Source: Bacteroidota bacterium (lineage in GTDB: Bacteria; Bacteroidota; Bacteroidia; SXHM01). Taken from it: DNA of 35,942 nt. The notes under the pieces are model-generated. The model did no database searches. It worked only from the letters and a program-made list of their open reading frames with translations, and was not told the origin of the DNA. A program made the position numbers and the translations under genes. Positions within the stretch are counted from its first letter, which is position 1, and the number at the start of each line of letters is the position of its first letter. Shown here in pieces: positions 16,851-26,400 of this stretch. The stretch lies in contig CANJWH010000033.1 in the NCBI GenBank assembly GCA_947478465.1, positions 1 through 35,942 on the forward strand, in the 5' to 3' direction.

Positions 16851-18466
16851 GCGAGGTGCATCCCTATATCGTTGTCGGCTCGGGTTGCACAGGTGCAATG
16901 GCTGCACAAACATTGGTCGAAGCCGGAGTAAACGTCCTCATGCTCGATGCCGGAAATACAGACGACACCTACGAAAAACTAATTCCCGAAAAAGATTTCA
17001 CCTCCATCCGCCAAACCGAAGAAGCCCAGAGCGATTACCTCCTCGGCAAAAAATTCGAAAGCATTTCATGGGCCAACATTGGTAGTGGCTCTCAACTCAC
17101 GCCTCCGCGCAAATACATGGTAAAGGAAGTGGAGAAATTCCTTGAAATAGCTTCACAAACCTTCTTCCCGGTCGAAAGCCTTGCCTACGGTGGTCTGGGC
17201 AATGGCTGGGGTCTCGGCTCCTGCGTTTTCACCGACAAAGAATTAGAGGCAGCAGGCCTTGATGCCTCAAAAATGAAAGCAGCTTACCAGACCGTTGCCA
17301 ACCGCATCGGAATCTCGGGCGCGCAGGACGATATCACTGCCTACACCACTGCACACCTCAGTAACATCATGCCACCGGCTCCTGTCGACAGCAATCAGGA
17401 ACAGTTGCGCACCAACTACAACCGCAAAAAACAATGGTTCGCGCAGAATAATTTCTTCCTCGGAAGAACCGCGCTCGCTTTAATTACAAAGGATAAGGAC
17501 CACCGCAAAGCCTATCAGCCAAAAGACTTAGACTTTTATTCCGACAAAGACCAGAGTGCCTACCGCCCCTGGATTACTGTAAACGAATTGAAAAAGAAAA
17601 GCAACTTCTCTTACAAAGGCGGCATCATCGTTAAGCAATTCAAACAACTCGAAAACGGTGATGTGGAAATCATAACCTGGAACAAAGCAAAAAACGAAGA
17701 AGAGATTTTCCGCACACAAAAACTGGTGCTTGCTCCCGGTGTGCTCGGAACAGCCCGCATCGTTCTGCGTTCATTCCCTGAAGAAAATCAAACACTGCCG
17801 CTGCTCTGCAATCCCTACGCTTACTTTCCATGCATTAATGTTTCGCAACTTGGCAAAACGTTTGAGCGCAACACTTCCGGCTTTGCACAGCTCTCACTCT
17901 TCCACGATAACAATATGCAAGGCGATGACATCGCCATGGCTTCGCTTTACAGCTATAAATCGCTGATGCTCTTCCGCATCATCAAAGAAGCACCTGTAAA
18001 TTTCCGCGATGGAATTTCGCTCATGAATTTTCTCATGCCAGCCTTTGTCATCATGGGCCTCTTTCACCCCGAAAAAAGCGGAGGTAGAAAATCATTGAGC
18101 CTCAGAAAAGACACTACAAAAATCTCAGGCGACAGCCTGCAGGCAGAATACCTCTTAAGCGGATTAGAGAAACAAAAAATCACCGACCGCAACAGCCTGT
18201 TCAAAAAAGCAATGAGCAAACTCGGTGCTTATCCCGTAAAAATGATTGACCCCGGGATGGGCTCCAGCATTCATTATTCAGGAGTTCTTCCCTTTGAAAA
18301 ACAAGAAAAGCCATTCTCTCTTTCTCCCGATGGAAAACTGCACGGAACTAAAAATATCTTTGTTGCCGATGGTTCGGGATTTCGTTTTCTTCCTGCAAAA
18401 GGGTTAACACTAAGCCTGATGGCAAACGCGCATAACGTTGCACAAAATGCATTGAAGCAAAACTAA
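16847..18466 (+). CDS. GMC-type FAD-dependent oxidoreductase
   Basis: 539 residues, the usual GMC size. The N-terminal Rossmann motif reads VVGSGCTGAMAAQTLVEAG (about 9-27), with an acidic residue at the end of the second strand (LDAG). A PGVLGTARIVLRS segment (about 298-310) and the C-terminal NIFVADGSGF...GLTLSLMANAHN block (about 505-534) match the FAD-closing part of GMC oxidoreductases. A likely active-site histidine is in SIHYSG (about 473-478); the second His/Asn near the C-terminal motif is not obvious. It should oxidise an alcohol, probably on a sugar or lipid given the glycan context. No signal peptide is seen. It starts within the 125-aa gene (4-base overlap) and its stop directly abuts the SDR gene. 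Confidence 0.87.
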   Translation: MSEVHPYIVVGSGCTGAMAAQTLVEAGVNVLMLDAGNTDDTYEKLIPEKDFTSIRQTEEAQSDYLLGKKFESISWANIGSGSQLTPPRKYMVKEVEKFLEIASQTFFPVESLAYGGLGNGWGLGSCVFTDKELEAAGLDASKMKAAYQTVANRIGISGAQDDITAYTTAHLSNIMPPAPVDSNQEQLRTNYNRKKQWFAQNNFFLGRTALALITKDKDHRKAYQPKDLDFYSDKDQSAYRPWITVNELKKKSNFSYKGGIIVKQFKQLENGDVEIITWNKAKNEEEIFRTQKLVLAPGVLGTARIVLRSFPEENQTLPLLCNPYAYFPCINVSQLGKTFERNTSGFAQLSLFHDNNMQGDDIAMASLYSYKSLMLFRIIKEAPVNFRDGISLMNFLMPAFVIMGLFHPEKSGGRKSLSLRKDTTKISGDSLQAEYLLSGLEKQKITDRNSLFKKAMSKLGAYPVKMIDPGMGSSIHYSGVLPFEKQEKPFSLSPDGKLHGTKNIFVADGSGFRFLPAKGLTLSLMANAHNVAQNALKQN

Positions 18467-19324
18467 ATGAACGCGAAGCAAACAATAGCAATTTCAGGCG
18501 CAACAGGCTTCATCGGCTCGCAGTTGTGTGCTCATTTTGTTCAGCAGGGTTATCGCGTAATCGGTTTTTGCCGCAGTCTTCCTGCTGCTGCTTTAAAAGA
18601 TGTTGAATACAGACTGTTTAATCTTGAAGCTAATCCCGACACCAATCTTTTTAAAGAGGTAACAGTCTTTATTCATTGTGCTTATTTAAAAGGTGAAGAA
18701 GCAAAAAGCACCAACATAGAAGGAACCAAAAGATTGCTGCAGGCTTCACGCAAGGCAGGCGTGAAGAAAAATATATTCTTCAGCAGCATGTCGGCACATC
18801 CCGCTGCGCTCTCAGCTTACGGACAACAAAAACTTCAATTGGAAAAAGAATTTTATGGTCCTGACGATGCTGTTATCCGTCCAGGATTGGTAATCGGCAA
18901 TGGCGGTTTGTTTCTGCAAATGGTAAAACACATTCAGTCAAAAGGAATTATACCCCTGATTGACGGAGGCACGCAACCACTTTATTCTGTTCACATTTCG
19001 GATTTGTTGAAAGCAACAGAAATCATTGTCAGTAAAAACCTGAATGGAGCATTTACGGTTGCAGAACTTAATCCTGTTCTTTACCGCGATTTTTACAAAG
19101 AATTGGCAAAGACACTGAATAAAAAGGTTCTGATGTTCAACATCTCTTTTACTCTTTTGGAGAAACTGCTTACACTTACCCAACTGCTGGGAATAAAGAC
19201 AGGAGTTGGCAAAGAAAACCTGCTTGGATTAAAGGCGCCCAGAACGTTTGACTTTTCAGACGACTTAAAAAGAATTGGCTTTGTTCCTCGCGATTATAAA
19301 GAGAGTTTAAGGCTCTTGTCTTAG
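18467..19324 (+). CDS. NAD-dependent epimerase/dehydratase-like SDR
   Basis: 285 residues, an extended short-chain dehydrogenase. The NAD(P)-binding motif SGATGFIGSQL is at about 10-20, the Ser of FFSSMSAHP near 105-110, and the catalytic YxxxK is in AYGQQKLQLE (Tyr near 116). An RPGLVIGNGG segment follows (about 136-145). This resembles nucleotide-sugar 4-epimerases, reductases and dehydratases, but could also act on a lipid-linked sugar. ATG 18467 follows the oxidoreductase stop with no spacer, so the two are expected to be made together; an oxidation step followed by a reduction step is one reading of the pair. An 81-base gap with a promoter-like -7 box follows. Confidence 0.86.
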   Translation: MNAKQTIAISGATGFIGSQLCAHFVQQGYRVIGFCRSLPAAALKDVEYRLFNLEANPDTNLFKEVTVFIHCAYLKGEEAKSTNIEGTKRLLQASRKAGVKKNIFFSSMSAHPAALSAYGQQKLQLEKEFYGPDDAVIRPGLVIGNGGLFLQMVKHIQSKGIIPLIDGGTQPLYSVHISDLLKATEIIVSKNLNGAFTVAELNPVLYRDFYKELAKTLNKKVLMFNISFTLLEKLLTLTQLLGIKTGVGKENLLGLKAPRTFDFSDDLKRIGFVPRDYKESLRLLS

Positions 19325-19383
19325 AATTACGGTCAGGATTCCTTTAATATACTTAATCATTAATGCTATTTAGGTTTAAAAAT

Positions 19384-19391
19384 TATCTTTG
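19384..19391 (+). promoter_or_regulatory. -7 box (TATCTTTG) upstream of the ACP gene
   Basis: TATCTTTG matches TAnnTTTG exactly and lies 14 bases before the ACP start codon in the 81-base gap after the SDR gene. A -33 TTG is not clear at the expected distance. If used, it would make ACP-KAS III-GT2-GNAT a separate transcript from the C-rich genes upstream. Confidence 0.45.
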
Positions 19392-19405
19392 CTTTTTTAC
19401 TGCAA

Positions 19406-19651
19406 ATGCAACTCGAAGATTTTATAAAAATATTTGAAGCCGAATTGGCTGATATAGCCCCTGGCACAATTAAGCCTGATACTGTTTTTAAACTATTAGA
19501 TGCCTGGAATTCTATGCAGGCATTAATTCTGATTGCAATGATTGATTCTGAATATGGAGTAACACTCACTGCAGAAAATTTGCACGATTGTTTAACTGTA
19601 TCTGATTTATTTTCTGTTGTTCAGAGCAAAAAGGCAGTGCTTAATTCCTAA
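19406..19651 (+). CDS. Acyl carrier protein
   Basis: 81 residues, acidic and helical, the size of a free-standing ACP. The phosphopantetheine site is W-N-S-M-Q-A-L around Ser36: the serine is kept, but the usual Asp-Ser-Leu is Asn-Ser-Met. The later segment MIDSEYGVTLTAENLHD fits helices II-III of the ACP fold. The changed DSL motif and the location away from fatty-acid genes mark it as a specialised ACP rather than the housekeeping AcpP. It is followed 16 bases later by a KAS III enzyme, its likely partner. It is preceded by a good Bacteroidota -7 box. Base composition is A/T-rich again, unlike the genes at 16-18.5 kb. Confidence 0.88.
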   Translation: MQLEDFIKIFEAELADIAPGTIKPDTVFKLLDAWNSMQALILIAMIDSEYGVTLTAENLHDCLTVSDLFSVVQSKKAVLNS

Positions 19652-19667
19652 CTTATAAATCTGATCT

Positions 19668-20717
19668 GTGTTTACTGTTTCAGGCATAAAACTAAGCGGA
19701 CTTGCGGTTAGCGTGCCGAAACAAAAGGTATCTAATCACGATTATCCGTTTGCAACAGTCAAGGAAAAGGAACTGTTCATTAAAACCACAGGAATAGAAA
19801 ATCGCAGAATAGCACCTGAAGGACTAACTGCATCTGACCTTTGTTTTGAAGCAGCTGAAAAATTGCTGCATGAAATGAATTGCGATAAATCTGAAATAGG
19901 TGTTTTACTATTTATTACCCAAACTCCTGACTGGATTATTCCCCCAACTGCTATCAGATTGCAACATCGTCTGGGATTACCAAAAACCTGCATTGCACTT
20001 GATATTAATCTGGGTTGCTCCGGCTATGTATATGGACTTTCGGTTATGTCATCCTTACTAAAAACAACTGGCGCAAAAAGGGGATTGTTATTGGTTGGTG
20101 ATGTTTCTTCTTCAGTTGTTTCAGAAAAAGACAAGAGCACGTCACCAATTTTTTCTGATGCAGGCAGCGCAACAGTATTAGAGGTTTGCGGTGATGAGAA
20201 TAAAATCCATTTCAGTCTGCATAATGATGGTGAAGGCTATAATGCTATTATCATTCCAGATGGCGGAATGAAAAGCAAGTTTACTCCTGCCTCCGTTGAA
20301 TTTCAAAAAATATCTGATGGTATTGAGCGCAACAAAACCCATTTAATAATGAATGGGGTGGATGTGTTTAATTTTTCTTTACGCGAAGTTGCCACTGATG
20401 CAAAACAACTACTTACCTTCTGCGGAAAAGAAACTAAAGATGTTGATTATATTGTTTTTCATCAGGCTAATTTATTGATGAATGAAGCAATCAGAAAGAA
20501 ACTTGCTTTAGACCCGGAAAAAGTTCCCTATTCATTGAAAGACTTTGGAAATACAAGTTCGGCTTCTATTCCAACAACACTTGTAACTCAACTACGTTAC
20601 CGACTTACAAACGAAAAATTATCTTTGCTGCTTTCAGGTTTTGGCGTTGGGCTTTCGTGGGGCACAGCTATTTTAGAAACAGATAAAATGACTTGTCTTC
20701 CGTTAATAGAAATCTAA
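19668..20717 (+). CDS. 3-oxoacyl-ACP synthase III family protein
   Basis: 349 residues, thiolase fold, FabH-like. The Cys-His-Asn triad is present: C117 in INLGCSGY, H265 in VFHQAN and N295 in FGNTSSASIP. The THLIMNGVDVFNF segment (about 224-236) is common in KAS III relatives found in secondary-metabolite and surface-sugar loci. The enzyme would condense an acyl-CoA or acyl group with a malonyl-ACP, here probably carried by the adjacent ACP, to make a short acyl or 3-oxoacyl group. The product is unknown; an acyl ornament for an amino sugar is an inference from the neighbouring GNAT and glycosyltransferase genes. Translation starts at GTG 19668; no nearby ATG preserves the N-terminal strand. 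The following GT2 gene begins directly after the stop. Confidence 0.9.
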   Translation: MFTVSGIKLSGLAVSVPKQKVSNHDYPFATVKEKELFIKTTGIENRRIAPEGLTASDLCFEAAEKLLHEMNCDKSEIGVLLFITQTPDWIIPPTAIRLQHRLGLPKTCIALDINLGCSGYVYGLSVMSSLLKTTGAKRGLLLVGDVSSSVVSEKDKSTSPIFSDAGSATVLEVCGDENKIHFSLHNDGEGYNAIIIPDGGMKSKFTPASVEFQKISDGIERNKTHLIMNGVDVFNFSLREVATDAKQLLTFCGKETKDVDYIVFHQANLLMNEAIRKKLALDPEKVPYSLKDFGNTSSASIPTTLVTQLRYRLTNEKLSLLLSGFGVGLSWGTAILETDKMTCLPLIEI

Positions 20718-21638
20718 ATGGAGAAGAAGGACTTTTCAATAGTTATTCCGGTTTATAACAGCGAAAAAACGCTGAAAGAACTTTACCAGAGGATTGAGAA
20801 ATTCTTTATTAAAAAACAAAAAACATTCGAAGTTATTTTTGTTGACGATGGAAGTGCAGATAAAAGCTGGGAAGTGCTCTCACTGTTGAAGAAACAAAGT
20901 CCACAAACGATTACAGCGATTAAACTCACTCAAAATTATGGTCAACACAATGCGCTTTTTTGCGGATTAACATTTGTAAAAGGTGAGTGGGTTATAACTA
21001 TTGATGATGATTTGCAAACACCTCCCGAAGAAATAGAGAAGCTTTTACATACTCAGGAAAATACAGGATCGGAACTGGTTTACGGATACTACGAGAAGAA
21101 AGAACATTCACTAATTCGTAACGCAGGCAGTTGGTTTGTCGGAAAGATTTTTAAAAATTTTGCAAATACTTCAGGCAAAGGTTCTTCGTTTAAGCTCATC
21201 AACTCTTCCGTAACGGAGAAAGTCATTTCACGCAATTATCGCATGTTTTTTCTAGACGAAATTCTTGCCTGGCATACTGATAATATTGAACATGTTGTAG
21301 TAGAACATTTGCCTCGCAAAGAAGGACAATCAGGCTATACACTTTTTAAACTATTTAAAATAACGCTGAAGTTGATTGTTGGTTATACTGCATTTCCTTT
21401 GAAAATAATTTCCTGGTTTGGTTTATTGTCTGCACTTATCTGTCTTGGTTTTGTGTGTTATTTTATCTTCATGAAGTATAATTATGGAGCTGAGTTGGGT
21501 TTTACAACGCTTATTGTTTCCATTTTTTTCTCAACCGGGTTGATTCTGTTCAGCTTGGGTATTATTGGCGAATACATCCGCAGACTTTATATTGGTGAAA
21601 CAGGAAAACCATCTTATACCGTGAAAACCGTTCTCTGA
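20718..21638 (+). CDS. Membrane glycosyltransferase family 2 (GtrB/ArnC-like)
   Basis: 306 residues. The GT-A domain (1-225) shows VIPVYNSEKTLKELY (about 9-23), VDDGSADKSWEV (about 41-52), NYGQHNALFCGL and the DxD-type IDDDLQTPPEEI. Two C-terminal membrane helices follow (about 231-255 and 264-290), with the closing GEYIRRLYIGETGKP typical of GtrB, ArnC and related polyprenyl-phosphate sugar transferases. It probably transfers a sugar from a nucleotide donor to undecaprenyl phosphate on the inner face of the membrane. It begins directly after the KAS III stop codon and its TGA overlaps the ATG of the GNAT gene by one base, so the last three genes of the locus are tightly coupled. Confidence 0.92.
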   Translation: MEKKDFSIVIPVYNSEKTLKELYQRIEKFFIKKQKTFEVIFVDDGSADKSWEVLSLLKKQSPQTITAIKLTQNYGQHNALFCGLTFVKGEWVITIDDDLQTPPEEIEKLLHTQENTGSELVYGYYEKKEHSLIRNAGSWFVGKIFKNFANTSGKGSSFKLINSSVTEKVISRNYRMFFLDEILAWHTDNIEHVVVEHLPRKEGQSGYTLFKLFKITLKLIVGYTAFPLKIISWFGLLSALICLGFVCYFIFMKYNYGAELGFTTLIVSIFFSTGLILFSLGIIGEYIRRLYIGETGKPSYTVKTVL

Positions 21639-22234
21639 TGATTATCCGCAATTTCGGGATTACACTTTCGCAACTTACACTTGAAGATATTGAATTGGTT
21701 CGCTACTGGCGTAATTCAAAAGAAATAAGCAGTGTTATGGAATACCAGAAATTCATATCAGAAGAGGAGCAGAAGGATTGGTATTATTCATTAAATCCTA
21801 TTTCTGATTTCTATTTTCTGATTAATTATAATGGTGTTAAAGTCGGTTTAATTCATTCTTCGCACATTAATTGGAAAGACAAAACGGCTGATGCGGGTTT
21901 GTTTGTATGGGACAAAAATTATCTGGGAACTCATATTCCTGTTCTTGCATCGCTTGCCATGCTGGAATGTTTCTTTCAAAACTTTGGCTTAGAGAAATAT
22001 TTTGCAAAAGTCGGTTGTGAAAATTCAGTCGCTATCCGTTACAATCTTACTTTGGGTTTTCAGTTGCACGAAAAATCAGACAACAGCCGTTTTAATTTTT
22101 ATATGCTTGAGAAAGAAAACTATTTGAAAGCATCAGAAAAACTTAAACGATTTGCATCAACCATTTCTTCTGAAAAAGCCCAATTGGAAGTTAAACCTGA
22201 ATTATTGACCGAAATAAAAAAATTGAACACCTGA
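21638..22234 (+). CDS. GNAT family acetyltransferase
   Basis: 198 residues. The N-terminal segment LSQLTLEDIELVRYWRNSKEIS (over about 10-32) and the later ENSVAIRYNLTLGFQ (about 129-143) are typical of RimJ/RimL-like and PseH-like GNAT proteins; the central acetyl-CoA region is less clear. In a glycan locus such enzymes acetylate amino groups of nucleotide sugars. A protein substrate cannot be ruled out. The ATG overlaps the stop codon of the membrane GT2 gene. The last 35 or so residues form a charged Lys/Glu tail. It ends 5 bases before the stop of the convergent mqnE gene, with no hairpin terminator seen. Confidence 0.85.
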   Translation: MIIRNFGITLSQLTLEDIELVRYWRNSKEISSVMEYQKFISEEEQKDWYYSLNPISDFYFLINYNGVKVGLIHSSHINWKDKTADAGLFVWDKNYLGTHIPVLASLAMLECFFQNFGLEKYFAKVGCENSVAIRYNLTLGFQLHEKSDNSRFNFYMLEKENYLKASEKLKRFASTISSEKAQLEVKPELLTEIKKLNT

Positions 22235-22239
22235 ATTTA

Positions 22240-23397
22240 TCAGGCTGTAACGGTTTTTTCTTCTTTTGAGAAATTGTAATTCTTGTAATCGGTAATAATG
22301 TTGTAAAGCGTATCGCGCTCAACCGGATGGCGGTTTACCTGCTTTACAAGTTCCACTAGTTGTTGTGTTGTAAGCGCCGGTGTCTGTTCTTCCGAACCTG
22401 CCATTGAATAGATTTTTGTTGAGTCATCAATTGTTCCGTCAATATCATCTACACCAAATTGTAGAGATAATTGTGCCGTATTTCTGCCAATCATTGGCCA
22501 GTAAGCTTTGATGTGTGGGAAGTTATCCATGTAAATTCGCGAAATGGCATAATTGCGCAAATCTTCAATGGTGCTTACTTCTGCAATGTGTGACATCTGG
22601 TTGTCTTTGTTGCGAAATTTTAGCGGAATAAATGTATTGAAGCCATTGGTTTTGTCTTGTAAGTTGCGAAGGCGTTCCATGTGGTCAACACGGTGTTCAA
22701 ATTTTTCAATATGTCCGTAAAGCATAGTTGCATTGCTTGGCATTCCTAATGAATGTGCTGTTTCATGAATTTCAAGCCACTCATCCGCTGTGCATTTATC
22801 TTCACAAATTTGCTTACGTATTTCTGGATGAAAAATTTCTGCACCACCTCCCGGCAATGAATTTTGTCCATGTTCTTTCAGTATTTGCAACCCTTCTCGA
22901 AAACTCACTTTTGCTTTTCTGCACATGTATTCTAACTCTACAGCAGTAAAGGCTTTTACATGGATATCGGGGCGAATTTCTTTTATTTTTTTTATGAGAC
23001 TGGCAAAATAATGCAGTCCCATTTTCGGGTGAACCCCACCTACAATATGAACTTCTGTAATCGGTTTTCCATCATAGCTTTTCAACTTGTCCAGAATTTG
23101 TTCTTCACTTAATTCCCAGCCTTCTTCTTTTGATTTCAGAAGCCGAGAGTATGAGCAGAACTTGCAATCAAATACGCAAATATTTGTCGGTTCCACATGA
23201 AAATTACGATTAAAATAAACGTAATCGCCATGACGTTTTTCGCGGATGTAATTTGCCAGCGTTCCCAAAAAACCAAGTTCTCCTTTTTCATAAAGTAGCA
23301 TACCTTCGTCAAAGGAAATGCGTTCTGAGTTAAAAACTTTTTCTGCTATTTTTTTCAGTTCAGGAGATACTGAACTTTTTTCTATAAATGATTTCAC
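22240..23397 (-). CDS. mqnE: Aminofutalosine synthase
   Basis: 385 residues, radical SAM enzyme. The [4Fe-4S] motif is CVFDCKFC (Cys74, 78, 81; CX3CX2C). The C-terminal KAYWPMIGRNTAQLSLQFG and the DDIDGTI motif distinguish MqnE from its paralogue MqnC. MqnE joins the chorismate-derived product of MqnA with the adenosyl radical to give aminofutalosine, an early step of the futalosine menaquinone pathway. The GGVHPKMG, PGGGAEIFHP and MPSNATMLYGH segments are all present. The gene starts 4 bases after the stop codon of the large T9SS protein on the same strand, so it may be read through from it, although the functions look unrelated. MqnA, B, C and D are not in this window. Confidence 0.93.
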   Translation of the reverse strand: MKSFIEKSSVSPELKKIAEKVFNSERISFDEGMLLYEKGELGFLGTLANYIREKRHGDYVYFNRNFHVEPTNICVFDCKFCSYSRLLKSKEEGWELSEEQILDKLKSYDGKPITEVHIVGGVHPKMGLHYFASLIKKIKEIRPDIHVKAFTAVELEYMCRKAKVSFREGLQILKEHGQNSLPGGGAEIFHPEIRKQICEDKCTADEWLEIHETAHSLGMPSNATMLYGHIEKFEHRVDHMERLRNLQDKTNGFNTFIPLKFRNKDNQMSHIAEVSTIEDLRNYAISRIYMDNFPHIKAYWPMIGRNTAQLSLQFGVDDIDGTIDDSTKIYSMAGSEEQTPALTTQQLVELVKQVNRHPVERDTLYNIITDYKNYNFSKEEKTVTA

Positions 23398-23401
23398 GGT
23401 A

Positions 23402-26400
23402 TTACTTAATCAGAGTTACAGTTCCTGTTTTGGTATATTGAAAACCGGCAGCAGACTGGAAGTGGAATGAATATACATATACACCTTGAGGAACTAATTT
23501 GCCATCAAATATTCCGTTCCAACCTTCGTATTTATCGTTTGTCATAAAAATGCGCTCACCCCAGCGAGTATAAATTTCCATGGTATAGTTTTCATCCGCT
23601 ACAAAAAGTGTAACGGGAATAAAAATGTTGTTCAGCCCTTCGGGCGCAAAAGCGTTAGGCACAAAAAAGTTAGGGAGCTGATAAGCACAAGCAACATTGG
23701 ATGTGCTTGTTTCAGCAAAACCATAAGGATTTCCTACATCTTCAAGCGCCTGAATGTAGTAGCAGAAAGTTCCGTTACCTTCAATAATATCCGCAACATT
23801 GTCTACATAAAATGTATCTGAGGGATTAACCGTTGCAAGAGGAATGGGATTAAAAACTCCATCAATGCTTCGGTAAATATTGTATGCAGCCACATTTCCA
23901 AGCCAGATTTCGTATTTGTTCCAGTTCAGGTAATTTTTGCGGTCTGCCTTTCCTTCTGCTATTAGAAAAATTGTTCGTGCATATTCTGAAGTATCTACAT
24001 AAGAGCCACAACTGTCAACAGCAATTGTTTTATAGTAATAGCTTCGTTCATTACTTCGTGCATCAGCGTCAAAATAATATATGGTAGAAATACCTGAATA
24101 TGGAGTAGTTCCGATAATGTTATAAAGCACATTATCTTCTGAGCGAGAAATAGCATATTCGGTAATATCTGCAGCAATATCAACATAGGTGTAAGTATCA
24201 ACCCCTCCTGTTTGCGGAACTGTTACCGTGCGTATATAAGTATATAAAGGTGCAACAGGAATTTCTGCCAAAACGCAGGTGTCATTAGATGCTGCTGATC
24301 TTGAGGATCCGGTATCAATAGCACGAACATAATAGCAATAGATGGAATTTGCGGTAAGATTTTGATGAATAAATGTTGTGTTTGTTCCACCCACACTTCC
24401 GGCTAAAGTTCTTGCTCCCCCGTTTTCAGAAAAATAAATTTGATATTGTGATACTCCGTTGCTCCAACCTGTGTATGCGTTCCAGGAAAGATTTGCCTGA
24501 CGTAAACAAATATCTACATTAACTCCAAGGAATATGGAACTGTGAATATCGCCTAAAGGACTTGTGTTATCACAACTGTCAATTGCAGCTACGCGATAGG
24601 TTTCTGAACCTTGTCCGGCAGTTGAATTTCCGTTCAGGTAATAGGTGTTATTCAGCCCCCAGGCAGTGTCAATCGGTGTCCAGGAATTATTGATGTTCTG
24701 ATAAATAATATAACCTTCCGTATCACCGGAAGGGTTAATATTCCATCCAATTCCAGCCTGATTTAAACCACCTGCAACATCTACACTTACAGAATCAATG
24801 GAAGGAGAAACCGGTGGTGTTAAGTCCTGAAATATATCACCATCAATTGATGAAACGGAAATACATCCAGCATCGTCTTCTATTTCCACGCGATAATTGA
24901 TGAAGGCATCGCATAACGTTATTTCATCGTCATACGTTAAGCCTTGAGTAGAGTCTATCAGTGTCCAGTTTCCTGTTGGAAACTCGCGGTATATTCTGTA
25001 ATAGCCACTGTATGTAGTTGCTGGAAGTGGAACTGCAAGCGCATTCCAAGAAAGTGCAGCCGACCCTGTCCCCGGATTTGTAACATCCAATAAAATACTT
25101 TGCAGCGTATCGGTTGGTTCTGTAAAAACTTCACCATTACAGCCTGAGCGGGTTCTAATGTAGTAATAGTGACTAGCTGTATTTGCACCAGCACCAATAT
25201 GTGTATAAGTAGTAGTGTTTATATTAAAAATGCTGTCAATGACGGTATAAGGTCCAGTCTCGCTTGTTGATTCATAAATATGATAACTGTCAAATCGATT
25301 TTCAGGGTCAGGCGGTGGAACCCATGATAATTGAACATCCCCATTCGCAAGTACAGAAACACATCGAAGAGAAGGCGGAGGAACAGTTGCCCAAGCTTGA
25401 ACTGTTACAGAAACTGTAATGATACTTACAGCAGGTGCTGGACAAAAATCGTCTGCTACCCTAAATACAAATGTATAAGTGTTGGAGGTAGTGGCGCAAA
25501 TATCATTGTAGGCAATGTGATTACAATCTGTTTGCCATGTAAAAGTTGTGGCAGCTCCTTGAGGCCCTGAAATTTGAGGTGGTGGATTTAAGGTTGCACA
25601 AGGAGGGTTAAGACAACCAGCCCCGGCATTAGTGTAGCCGGTTCCAAATTGACTTCCTGTTGCGTCAATGCTAACAGTTTGAGGATTTCCGTTGGGTAAA
25701 AATTCAGGATCGGCACCCGATAAATTGAAAGTGACTAAATCACCAGCCGTTACAGTAGTAGAAAAATTAGTAAAAATTCCTCCGAGGGGAGGTACTGCTG
25801 GCTTGGTATTCAGAGCGCAACCTGCAAGAATAGTTACCTGTATTTCGCGGTAAATTTCAGCTACCAGAATTCCGCACTTCCAGGCTTCCACTTTTACAAT
25901 GGTTACAAAATTTCCGGGAGTAAATGAGGTAAACGAAACTTCACCGGTGTTTGCATTCAATTGTGCGGGAACATTTGCTCCGTTCTGTGTAGTACCCGGA
26001 AGCGGGCTTGTTGCGCTATAGCCTGCAATGTATGTAAGTTGAGGAGGATTGGTTGGCGTCCAGGCACCGAAAAAGTCATCCAATGCATTGCTCCATTGGT
26101 ATGAAAGAGAATCCAATTCACTATCAACAGCATTGTGATTATATGTGAAAGGGTAGCCAGCACAAATAATGGTGGCAGGTTTTTCAATAAATTGCGGTGA
26201 TGAATCGTAGCATGGGTTTGTGTTTTGCCCGTTATATGCAAACATTTTTGCGCGGAGAACAAAGCCTTCGTTTCCGGCATTCAGAAGATTGGTAACTGCT
26301 GAGTTGCGGCAACATCCGTCATATGAAAGAATCCAGCCTTCAGGCGGTGGCGTTCCTGTTAAGGTAACAGGTGCTGTTTGAAAAATAAATTCTTCCACTG

